6,133 nt of DNA from Bacillota bacterium. GTDB taxonomy: Bacteria > Bacillota > Clostridia > Peptostreptococcales > Thermotaleaceae. Positions 1-5,607 of the stretch are shown piece by piece; position 1 is the stretch's first letter; every line of letters starts with the position of its first letter. The notes below the pieces were generated by a model, which did not search any database, had not been told where the DNA came from, and worked only from the letters and a program-made list of their open reading frames with translations. The stretch lies in NCBI GenBank assembly GCA_023623095.1, contig JAMNXX010000221.1, forward strand, positions 1 through 6,133, written 5' to 3'. The translations under genes were made by a program, and so were the position numbers.

Positions 1-2
1 AA

Positions 3-575
3 GAAGAGCTGCAATCGATCATGGAAGCATTGGAGATAGCCAAAGACTTCATTCTCCGGCAGTCGGAAAACATGAAAGAAGATTTAAAATCCATCACAAA
101 AGAAAAACAAAAAACGGATCTGCTACAGGAAATTCAGAAAAACCAAATCCGATTCCAAAATTTTGTATTCCTTGAGAATTATATGCGCAGGCTTCCTGTT
201 TTAAACAGCATCATTCATCCAACACTCGTTTCCTGTTTACAAGATGGAAAGGAAAGATTCACGCTGACTTGGTATTTCGATATTCGGGAAGGAATGAAAT
301 ACGCCGCTCAATATTCTTACCATTTAAAAACGTTTCAATGGACGCTGCGTTCCCTCCTACATCAAGATATTGGATATTGTCCTTTATGTGAAAATCATTC
401 CACAGGAAGTGCAAATACCGATATCTGCTATCTTGATAAGCAAAAAAATCATAGGATTTATATCGAAAAAGAAATTCTTGAAATCTTGTTAAAACACGGA
501 AAGAACGAATTGCCTGAACAAGAACAAAGGATTTTATCCGCATCCGGCATTCTAGAAAAGATGTATTTTAAATAA
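3..575 (+). CDS. C-terminal part of an unrecognised protein with one CPLC motif (5' end outside window)
   Basis: I do not recognise this protein. An ATG lies at position 21, but the frame is already open from position 3 (reading EELQSI before that Met) and no good ribosome binding site precedes the ATG. The gene therefore probably starts left of the window, and at least 191 codons are visible. Counting from the ATG, residues 1-50 are charged and probably helical, possibly a coiled coil (many E, K and Q). Residues 60-115 are more globular and aromatic-rich. A single CPLC motif sits at residues 120-123, followed by several His; with only one Cys pair, a complete zinc site is not evident. The C-terminal 40 residues are again helical and charged. 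There is no signal peptide or membrane segment in the visible part. It converges on cca, 16 bp between stops. Coding is supported by frame length and amino-acid composition; function is unknown. Confidence 0.65.
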   Translation, partial: EELQSIMEALEIAKDFILRQSENMKEDLKSITKEKQKTDLLQEIQKNQIRFQNFVFLENYMRRLPVLNSIIHPTLVSCLQDGKERFTLTWYFDIREGMKYAAQYSYHLKTFQWTLRSLLHQDIGYCPLCENHSTGSANTDICYLDKQKNHRIYIEKEILEILLKHGKNELPEQEQRILSASGILEKMYFK

Positions 576-591
576 GAAATTCTTTGCTTGT

Positions 592-1944
592 TCAATCCGG
601 CTTGTCGATCTTTTGGTTTGACATGGCTAGTGCAATCAGTCGCTCTTTTGTATTGACAGCGGGATCTTCCAGAACTTGTTCCATTAGATCTGCCAATATC
701 TTTCCTATTTGAGGCCCACGTGGATACCCCAGCCGGATTAAATCTTCACCGTTTATCTTCAAATCCCTTCTTTCTAGGGGATGATTTTCTTTCAATATCT
801 TGTCGACTTGTTCTTTGAGAGTAGCCAATTTTTGAAGTTCAGCAAACATCTGACAAGCTTTCATATCTACAGTTTGAAACTGAAACCAGCGCTCCAGGTT
901 TTCTTTTCCTACATCATTGATGAAATATTTTATATCCCTTTGTCTCAAACAGTCCACTCTCAATAACTGTTCTTTTGATAGCTGCTTTTCTATCAATATT
1001 CGTACCTGTGCGATCGTTTTTTTATCATATTTTAAATGCTTTAAAATTTTTTCTGCTATTTCCGCAGCATCATCCCCATTCCTACACAATCGATTCTCTT
1101 CAAATGAAAAAAACCGCTTCTGCTTTATCAGCCCATTGAGGAAAGCAGCCAACCTCAGCACGATATCCGGCTCCACCGCATCTACCACTGTTAAAAGATA
1201 TTCCAAGCCGTCTTGACTGCATTTGAAACCATCGGATTGAAATCCCGCTGCATTTGAAAATTCAGGTAAAATATAGGGCAGCAAGCCCAAATCAATCATC
1301 TTCTGAATCCCTAAGGATGGGCTTTGTGCCAGCAATATTTTATTGAATTCTTCGCGAATTCTTTCCGGACTGACATTTTGGAGCAAAAAATTTTTTTTCA
1401 ATATCCCTTGCTCTGTATCCGGCTCAATATCAAATTCTAGCTGCGCTGCAAACCGTATTCCCCTAAGCATCCTGAGCGCATCTTCTTCAAATCGCTTTTG
1501 AGGATTTCCTACACTCCGGATCAGCCTTTTTTCTAAATCTTTCCTTCCTCCAAATAAATCCAATAATCCCTTTCTTTCATGATAAGCCATCGCATTGATC
1601 GTAAAATCTCTGCGCGCTAAATCCTCATGAATGGAATCCGTAAAAAAAACACGCTCCGGTTTGCGATTTCCTAAATAGCAACCATCTTTTCGAAATGTGG
1701 TCACCTCAAAAGATTGCTGATCGATTCGGACTGTTGTGGTTCCATATTTTGTTCCTGTCGGAATCGTATATTCAAATAAATCTTGTACTTCTTCCGGTTT
1801 TGCATTGGTAGCAATATCCCAATCCGTCGGCGTTTTCCCGAGTATGCTGTCTCTTACGCAGCCTCCCACCACATAGGCACAATATCCTTCTTTCTCCAAC
1901 CTATTCATAATAAATGCTACAGGATTAGGGATATGGATTTGCAT
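592..1944 (-). CDS. cca: CCA-adding tRNA nucleotidyltransferase (class II) with a degenerate HD-like domain
   Basis: This cytoplasmic enzyme adds or repairs the 3' CCA end of tRNAs from CTP and ATP without a nucleic-acid template. Of 450 residues, the N-terminal head carries the class II signatures: VVGGCVRD at 25-32, the metal-binding Asp pair in TDWDIAT (D41, D43), RRDFTINAMAY at 111-121, and motif D EDALRMLRGIRFA at 154-166 with the E-D-x-x-R residues that read the incoming base. The C-terminal body ends with an LKINGEDLIRLG-like segment near 395-406, typical of this family. Residues about 245-325 align by pattern with the HD domain found in many homologues, but the usual His and Asp ligands are replaced (Y249, N270-G271, N289, Q321), so hydrolase activity there is unlikely. 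The ATG is well supported by GGGG and GAGG motifs at 1948-1957. It is the last gene of the operon, 21 bp after the membrane-protein gene. Confidence 0.96.
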   Translation of the reverse strand: MQIHIPNPVAFIMNRLEKEGYCAYVVGGCVRDSILGKTPTDWDIATNAKPEEVQDLFEYTIPTGTKYGTTTVRIDQQSFEVTTFRKDGCYLGNRKPERVFFTDSIHEDLARRDFTINAMAYHERKGLLDLFGGRKDLEKRLIRSVGNPQKRFEEDALRMLRGIRFAAQLEFDIEPDTEQGILKKNFLLQNVSPERIREEFNKILLAQSPSLGIQKMIDLGLLPYILPEFSNAAGFQSDGFKCSQDGLEYLLTVVDAVEPDIVLRLAAFLNGLIKQKRFFSFEENRLCRNGDDAAEIAEKILKHLKYDKKTIAQVRILIEKQLSKEQLLRVDCLRQRDIKYFINDVGKENLERWFQFQTVDMKACQMFAELQKLATLKEQVDKILKENHPLERRDLKINGEDLIRLGYPRGPQIGKILADLMEQVLEDPAVNTKERLIALAMSNQKIDKPD

Positions 1945-1965
1945 TGTCCTCTTCCCCTTTGTATT

Positions 1966-2640
1966 TTAATTCTCACGATATTTTTTTTGTATCGTTGCTT
2001 TCAACCACTTGATATCTTCAGAAATAAAGCGATGCTCTATCTCTCGAATCTCTGATTTGCAGATTTTAAAAGCCAGCTGAATGGAAAATCCAATTCCTAA
2101 AGCATAGATCACCGTTCCGATTCCCACAGATCCTCCCAGCAAATATCCTACCGCCAATACAATTAATTCCATGCAACTGCGCACCAATCCCGCCGATCGA
2201 TTTGTCTTTTTTGCCAGCCCTACCATCAGTCCATCCCGAGGTCCACAGCCTAGAGCAGAACTGACATATAAATATACGGCAAATCCCATCAGCAGAACCC
2301 CGGCGCATACCATCAAAATGCCCCATATCATTGTCCGGGCCGGGGGAAGAATATGATTAAAAAGAATTAAATCAACGAAAAGGCCTACGCAAGCCATATC
2401 TGCCAATGTGCCCCAACCGATTTTTTCTCCCAGCAATATATTGATGATCACGAGAATTACGCTCACCATGATGCTTGCCTGTCCAAATGTTATCCCTGCA
2501 TTTTTAGAAATACCCTGATGAAATGCATCCCAAGGACCTAATCCTACATTGGCTTGGACGGTCAAACAGATCCCAAAAGTAAATAGTCCGAGTCCTCCAA
2601 ACAACCTGACAAGCCGTAAAAAAACGTTCATTTTCTTCAA
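1966..2640 (-). CDS. YczE-like integral membrane protein (YczE/YyaS/YitT group)
   Basis: A 224-residue polytopic inner-membrane protein, resembling Bacillus YczE and the wider YczE/YyaS/YitT group; its substrate or activity is not established. Hydrophobic segments lie near residues 12-30, 53-70, 77-97, 104-126, 152-170 and 172-192, followed by a charged cytoplasmic-looking tail of about 30 residues. It shows an internal duplication: GLGPWD at 33-38 matches GCGPRD at 131-136, and IGWGT at 74-78 matches IGIGT at 173-177. Translation appears to start at a TTG whose last two bases are shared with the TGA stop of the exonuclease gene (TTGA overlap). The only strong Shine-Dalgarno site fits this TTG and is too far from the internal ATG at 2629-2631. 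It lies between yhaM and cca and is probably translationally coupled to yhaM. Family assignment is by motif pattern only, so a transport role is inference. Confidence 0.85.
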   Translation of the reverse strand: MKKMNVFLRLVRLFGGLGLFTFGICLTVQANVGLGPWDAFHQGISKNAGITFGQASIMVSVILVIINILLGEKIGWGTLADMACVGLFVDLILFNHILPPARTMIWGILMVCAGVLLMGFAVYLYVSSALGCGPRDGLMVGLAKKTNRSAGLVRSCMELIVLAVGYLLGGSVGIGTVIYALGIGFSIQLAFKICKSEIREIEHRFISEDIKWLKATIQKKYREN

Positions 2641-3644
2641 CGTATCTGTTTCTCCTTTCCTGTTTCATCCATTGCACTTGCAGCTTCATCATCAGAATCA
2701 AAAGCAGCTTTATAAAGCTTTCTCTCCAAAACCCATATTCGTTCTGTAAACTGTTTCGGCTCTATCTTCATCAATGCATTTTCCATATCATACATTCTCG
2801 CATCGATAATATCGATATAATGCAGCAATTCCGCCTCAGGAATCATCGGCTTTTTAGGGCTTCCAAATTCAGGTTCATAATGATGGGAAAGGATCATATG
2901 CTGCAATAAAATCGATATTTCCTCATCCGCTCCTACTTGCTCCCCTACTTGGGCAACTCGTTTAATTCCCTGCACAATATGCCCCAAAAGCTGGCCTTCT
3001 GCTGTATAATCTTTAACCATTCCCAGGGGATTTGCATCCATTTCATCGATTTTCGCAATATCATGAAGAATCACCCCTGCAAAGAGAAGATCCCGGTTCA
3101 CAAACGGATAGATCTCACTTAATTTTTCAGCCAATTCCAGCATCCGCACGATATGATAGAGAAGCCCTGAACGGATGGCATGATGATTCGTCTTTGCAGC
3201 GGGATAATATAGGATTTTTTCTTTGTTTTCCTCCATGATCACCTGAACAATCATCTTGATATCTTTATTGGCTATTTTTTCTATGTACGCTTCTACAAGC
3301 TCAAACATCTTTTGAGGCTTAAGGGGAGCTGTAGGAACAAAATCTTCTATGTTTAAGCCGTCTGATTCCTGCGCCCTTCGCATTCTCGTGATTCTTAACT
3401 GCTTTTTTCCTTGCCACTCCGTAACCTGCGCCCTTACTTTCACAAGCTGAAACAATTGGTATAATGAAGCTTCCTTTTCACTGCATTCCCACAACTTTGC
3501 ATTGATCTCTCCTGTCCCGTCTGAAAGCCTCATATCGAGATAATTTTTTGAGTTGCTCGCCGTTTTGTATAAGATTTCTTTTATCAAAAAAAATCCTTCT
3601 ATTTCTTCTCCAAGTTCCAACTCTATAATTTTCTTTCTTTCCAT
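2637..3644 (-). CDS. yhaM: 3'-5' exoribonuclease of the YhaM family (OB-fold plus HD domain)
   Basis: A cytoplasmic metal-dependent exonuclease that, in Bacillus and streptococci, trims single-stranded RNA 3' ends (and can act on DNA). With the chosen ATG it has 335 residues, slightly longer than the roughly 314 of B. subtilis YhaM. The N-terminal 90 residues form an OB-fold nucleic-acid-binding domain (LRLSDGTGEINAKLW-like strands near 38-52; the exact sequence starts DMRLSDGTG). An HD domain follows, with H164 (LLYHIVRML), H194-D195 (ILHDIAKID), H222 (LLGHIVQGI), H249, H254-H255 (LSHHYEPEFGSP) and D281 (IIDARM), so all expected metal ligands are present. The tail is acidic and divergent. 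A TTG at 3665 would add seven residues, but GGAG at 3653-3656 sits 8 nt before the ATG at 3644 and would itself lie inside that longer frame. First gene of the operon. Confidence 0.93.
   Translation of the reverse strand: MERKKIIELELGEEIEGFFLIKEILYKTASNSKNYLDMRLSDGTGEINAKLWECSEKEASLYQLFQLVKVRAQVTEWQGKKQLRITRMRRAQESDGLNIEDFVPTAPLKPQKMFELVEAYIEKIANKDIKMIVQVIMEENKEKILYYPAAKTNHHAIRSGLLYHIVRMLELAEKLSEIYPFVNRDLLFAGVILHDIAKIDEMDANPLGMVKDYTAEGQLLGHIVQGIKRVAQVGEQVGADEEISILLQHMILSHHYEPEFGSPKKPMIPEAELLHYIDIIDARMYDMENALMKIEPKQFTERIWVLERKLYKAAFDSDDEAASAMDETGKEKQIR
2652..2658 (-). promoter_or_regulatory. Ribosome binding site that selects the TTG start of the membrane-protein gene
   Basis: AAAGGAG on the - strand lies inside the 3' end of the exonuclease gene, 11 nt before the TTG at 2640-2638. 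The alternative ATG three codons later would be 20 nt away, which is too far. This supports a TTG start with a 4-nt stop/start overlap. Confidence 0.6.
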
Positions 3645-3652
3645 ATTCATCT

Positions 3653-3656
3653 CTCC
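3653..3656 (-). promoter_or_regulatory. Ribosome binding site that decides the yhaM start
   Basis: GGAG on the - strand (within ATAGGAGAG) is 8 nt from the ATG at 3644 and only 2 nt from the ATG at 3650. The spacing favours 3644 over 3650 and over the in-frame TTG at 3665, which has no good site upstream. Confidence 0.6.
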
Positions 3657-3680
3657 TATATCCAATTTGTATCAAAAAAG

Positions 3681-3686
3681 ATTATA
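3681..3686 (-). promoter_or_regulatory. Probable -10 box of the yhaM operon promoter
   Basis: A perfect TATAAT is read on the - strand, 36 bp before the yhaM ATG, placing a transcription start near 3674. The -35 region is poor: at 17-bp spacing the hexamer is GATGGC, and the better TTGCCG (3709-3714) is 22 bp away. The promoter may therefore be weak or need an activator. No other good -10 lies closer to the gene. Confidence 0.5.
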
Positions 3687-3771
3687 CTATAAATCATCCT
3701 TTCGCCATCGGCAATTCGCATAATTCTATCCTATAAAACATAACGATAAGCTTTGCTCTAAATCATCAACC

Positions 3772-3798
3772 CAATATACTCCAATTTCTATTGGATTG
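3772..3798. repeat. Inverted repeat, possible operator
   Basis: CCAAT (3781-3785) and ATTGG (3790-3794) form a perfect 5-bp inverted repeat around TTCT. Outer CAAT (3772-3775) and ATTG (3795-3798) extend it with a 5-nt bulge on the left. It lies about 90 bp upstream of the yhaM -10. The arms are short and A+T-rich, so chance is a serious alternative. Confidence 0.3.
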
Positions 3799-3831
3799 TA
3801 CGGCAGCAGCCTGTATCTGTCCATAAACAGT

Positions 3832-3847
3832 GATATTCAACAATATC
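3832..3847. repeat. Short perfect inverted repeat
   Basis: GATATT (3832-3837) and AATATC (3842-3847) are a perfect 6-bp inverted repeat around CAAC. No T-run follows on either strand, so it is not an intrinsic terminator. It could be a protein-binding dyad; in A+T-rich DNA it may be chance. Confidence 0.25.
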
Positions 3848-4065
3848 TATCTATATATGCTCATAGAAAATAGACAGTCAGAAACAGCCCTGCCAATCGC
3901 CCGAAATAATTTACTGTATGTTTTGCATATTCTGTATCACGCGGGCAAAAAGCTTACCCTTACAATTAATCAAATCGTTAGTATGTTTATGCACATGAAA
4001 CTGGTGTCATTGAGCACTCTTTGCTTCCACAAACATTAACAACATTATACACTATAAAAACGATA

Positions 4066-4077
4066 AAGGGAGATATT
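4066..4077 (+). repeat. 12-bp direct repeat, upstream copy (contains a Shine-Dalgarno sequence)
   Basis: AAGGGAGATATT here is identical to 4279-4290, where it forms the ligase ribosome binding site and spacer. In this copy the GGGAG is 8 nt before a TTG at 4081 that opens a 21-codon hydrophobic frame ending at 4146. It may be a small leader gene, a remnant of duplication, or coincidence. Confidence 0.35.
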
Positions 4078-4104
4078 GTTTTGCTTTTCTTAGTCGTGAA
4101 TTTG

Positions 4105-4113
4105 TGTTATGAT
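4105..4113 (+). promoter_or_regulatory. Candidate extended -10 promoter for the ligase/ACT operon
   Basis: TGTTATGAT fits the extended -10 pattern TGnTATAAT with one mismatch. Upstream is T-rich with no good -35 at 16-18 bp (TTGCTT at 4081-4086 is 21 bp away), which an extended -10 can tolerate. Transcription from near 4120 would give a leader of about 170 nt containing the hairpin at 4161-4208. A rival promoter is TATAAA at 4215-4220 with TTGGAT at 4191-4196 (18-bp spacing), which would give a shorter leader. Confidence 0.4.
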
Positions 4114-4160
4114 AGATTTCATAATCAAATACAATTTTATTTCTGAAATTAGAATCGATT

Positions 4161-4208
4161 GTGGATGATGTACCTATCCTAAATCTCTACTTGGATAAAT
4201 CCATCCAC
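4161..4208 (+). promoter_or_regulatory. Nested hairpin in the ligase 5' leader
   Basis: GTGGATG (4161-4167) pairs perfectly with CATCCAC (4202-4208), and inside it TATCC (4175-4179) pairs with GGATA (4193-4197) around a 13-nt loop. The internal loop between helices is asymmetric (7 and 4 nt). This two-helix shape could be a leader regulatory element or a DNA-level site. There is no U-run after it, so it is not a terminator, and it does not match a riboswitch consensus I know. Confidence 0.4.
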
Positions 4209-4252
4209 GTTCAATATAAAAACATCAAGAACATTTCAAGATCATTTCGCCA

Positions 4253-4272
4253 TTCAGGCAAATTTGGCTGAA
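4253..4272. promoter_or_regulatory. 20-bp imperfect palindrome just upstream of the ligase gene, operator-like
   Basis: TTCAG-G-CAAATTTG-G-CTGAA is symmetric at 9 of the 10 base pairs per half-site, the only break being the G/G pair at 4258 and 4267. It ends 19 bp before the ligase ATG. The size and symmetry suit a dimeric repressor site; as RNA it could also fold into a small hairpin near the ribosome binding site. The binding protein, if any, is unknown. Confidence 0.45.
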
Positions 4273-4278
4273 GACAGG

Positions 4279-4290
4279 AAGGGAGATATT
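4279..4290 (+). promoter_or_regulatory. Ligase ribosome binding site, downstream copy of the 12-bp repeat
   Basis: AAGGGAG (4279-4285) lies 6 nt before the ATG at 4292 and firmly supports that start. The 12 bases AAGGGAGATATT are identical to those at 4066-4077, 213 bp upstream. Confidence 0.7.
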
Positions 4291-4291
4291 T

Positions 4292-5590
4292 ATGATTTGG
4301 AATGAACACTATGAGTGCATGAGCCGCGAACAGATGCGGGAAGTGCAGAGCAAAAGACTTTGCGAAACCGTAGAAAGAGTCTATCATAATGTTCCGTTTT
4401 ATCGCAAAAAAATGCAGGAATTAGGGCTCGAACCGGGAGATATCAAGGGAATTGATGATCTACCAAAACTCCCCTTTACCACAAAGCAGGATCTTCGCGA
4501 TAATTACCCTTATGGCCTGTTTGCTGTTCCTATAAGTGAAGTCGTGCGCCTCCATGCTTCCTCCGGCACGACAGGCCGGCCTACCGTTGTTGGCTATACG
4601 AGAAAAGATATCTCTACATGGGCAGAAGTAGTAGCCCGATCCCTTGTCTGTGCCGGTGCTAAAAAAAATGATATTATACAAGTCGCTTATGGATATGGTT
4701 TATTTACGGGAGGACTAGGAATTCATTACGGCAGCGAACGGATCGGTGCTACCGTCATCCCCATTTCCGGAGGAAATACAAAAAAGCAGATTCAGCTTAT
4801 GCAAGATTTCAGCAGCACCGTACTTACATGCACTCCTTCTTATGCGCTTTATCTGGCTGAATCCATAGAAGAAGCAGGGATAGACCCAAAATCACTCAAT
4901 CTTCGGATCGGAATTTTTGGTGCAGAGCCTTGGACAGAAAACCTTCGAAAGAATATTGAAGAAAAATTAGGAATTCAGGCAATCGATATTTTCGGGCTGA
5001 GTGAAATAATCGGCCCTGGTGTTTCCTGCGAATGCAAATTTCAAAACGGATTGCACATCAATGAAGATCATTTTATCCCTGAAACGATTCATCCGGATAC
5101 ACTCCAACCTACCGCTATGGGAGAAATAGGAGAATTGGTATTTACCACCATAACCAAAGAAGCTCTGCCTCTGCTCCGATACCGTACGAGAGATTTAACT
5201 CGTTTAATCAACGGCCCCTGCGACTGCGGCAGAACGACCATACGTATGGAAAAATGCACTGGAAGAACCGATGATATGCTGATTATCCGCGGTGTCAATG
5301 TATTCCCATCTCAAATTGAAAGCATCCTTTTAGAAATCGGAGAAACCAAACCGCATTATTTATTGATTGTAGACAGGAAAAACAATCTAGATACATTAGA
5401 AGTATGGGTAGAAGTAGACGGAGAATATTTTTCGGATGAGATCAGAAAATTAGAAGGATTGTCTAGAAATATTCAACAGAATATTGAAAGCATATTAGGA
5501 ATTAGCGTGAAAGTAAAATTAGTAGAACCAAAAACCATCGAAAGAAGCGAAGGAAAAGCTGTACGGGTCATCGATAAACGAAAATTATAG
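4292..5590 (+). CDS. paaK: Phenylacetate-CoA ligase family AMP-forming enzyme
   Basis: An adenylate-forming cytoplasmic enzyme that activates an aryl acid, typically phenylacetate, with ATP and CoA to give the CoA thioester, AMP and pyrophosphate. The 432 residues match the usual PaaK length of about 430-440. The N-terminal [10 protein letters not shown] segment at 31-40 is typical of the family. The ATP-binding P-loop is SSGTTGRPT at 90-98, the adenine/aryl-site motif FGLSEI at 234-239, the ribose-contacting Asp is D301 in YRTRD, and the hinge motif [20 protein letters not shown] spans 324-343. A lysine near the C-terminus (K422 in SEGKAVRV) is placed like the adenylation-step lysine. Cys in SCEC (245-248) and CDCG (310-313) are common in this group. 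The true substrate could be another arylacetate, such as indoleacetate or hydroxyphenylacetate. The ACT-domain gene follows after 17 bp, in the same operon. Confidence 0.93.
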   Translation: MIWNEHYECMSREQMREVQSKRLCETVERVYHNVPFYRKKMQELGLEPGDIKGIDDLPKLPFTTKQDLRDNYPYGLFAVPISEVVRLHASSGTTGRPTVVGYTRKDISTWAEVVARSLVCAGAKKNDIIQVAYGYGLFTGGLGIHYGSERIGATVIPISGGNTKKQIQLMQDFSSTVLTCTPSYALYLAESIEEAGIDPKSLNLRIGIFGAEPWTENLRKNIEEKLGIQAIDIFGLSEIIGPGVSCECKFQNGLHINEDHFIPETIHPDTLQPTAMGEIGELVFTTITKEALPLLRYRTRDLTRLINGPCDCGRTTIRMEKCTGRTDDMLIIRGVNVFPSQIESILLEIGETKPHYLLIVDRKNNLDTLEVWVEVDGEYFSDEIRKLEGLSRNIQQNIESILGISVKVKLVEPKTIERSEGKAVRVIDKRKL

Positions 5591-5607
5591 AGAAAGAAGG
5601 GGGGAAA

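Larger units (their letters stand above)
3645..4291. other. Divergent intergenic control region, about 650 bp, no convincing gene
   Basis: This is the only long gene-free stretch in the window; it separates the leftward yhaM operon from the rightward ligase/ACT pair. Open frames inside it (for example 3830-4039 on the + strand) lack ribosome binding sites and recognisable protein features. It contains the yhaM -10 box, two candidate rightward promoters, short inverted repeats at 3772-3798 and 3832-3847, a nested hairpin at 4161-4208, a 20-bp imperfect palindrome at 4253-4272 and a 12-bp direct repeat. I could not match it to a T-box (no GGTGGNACC-type antiterminator sequence) or to any known riboswitch consensus I can recall. 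A decayed gene or an unlisted small RNA is possible. Confidence 0.6.

Noticed and set aside
259..543. 94-codon - strand frame opposite the unknown gene
   Set aside because: It is fully contained antisense to the more plausible + strand frame, with no ribosome binding site or protein features of its own.
917..1216. 99-codon + strand frame inside cca
   Set aside because: Shadow of the clearly identified CCA-adding enzyme on the opposite strand; Ser/Phe/Cys-rich composition is typical of antisense frames.
3899..3951. GCCCG/CGGGC inverted repeat with a loop of about 40 nt
   Set aside because: The 5-bp stem is too short for the loop size and no U-tract follows, so there is no support for a terminator or RNA element.
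3830..4039. 69-codon + strand open frame in the intergenic region
   Set aside because: It starts with GTG without a ribosome binding site and shows no recognisable domain; in A+T-rich non-coding DNA a frame this long is expected by chance.
4165..4182. Five-codon ATG mini-frame (MMYLS) inside the hairpin
   Set aside because: It has no ribosome binding site and is too short to distinguish from chance.
4161..4271. 36-codon + strand frame (GTG start, reading VDDVPILNLYLDKS)
   Set aside because: There is no Shine-Dalgarno site, and the frame covers the hairpin and palindrome, which explain the sequence better. A gene remnant cannot be fully excluded.
4120..4291. T-box or known riboswitch in the ligase leader
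   Set aside because: The T-box antiterminator sequence and the conserved cores of the TPP, FMN, purine and preQ1 riboswitches that I looked for are absent.
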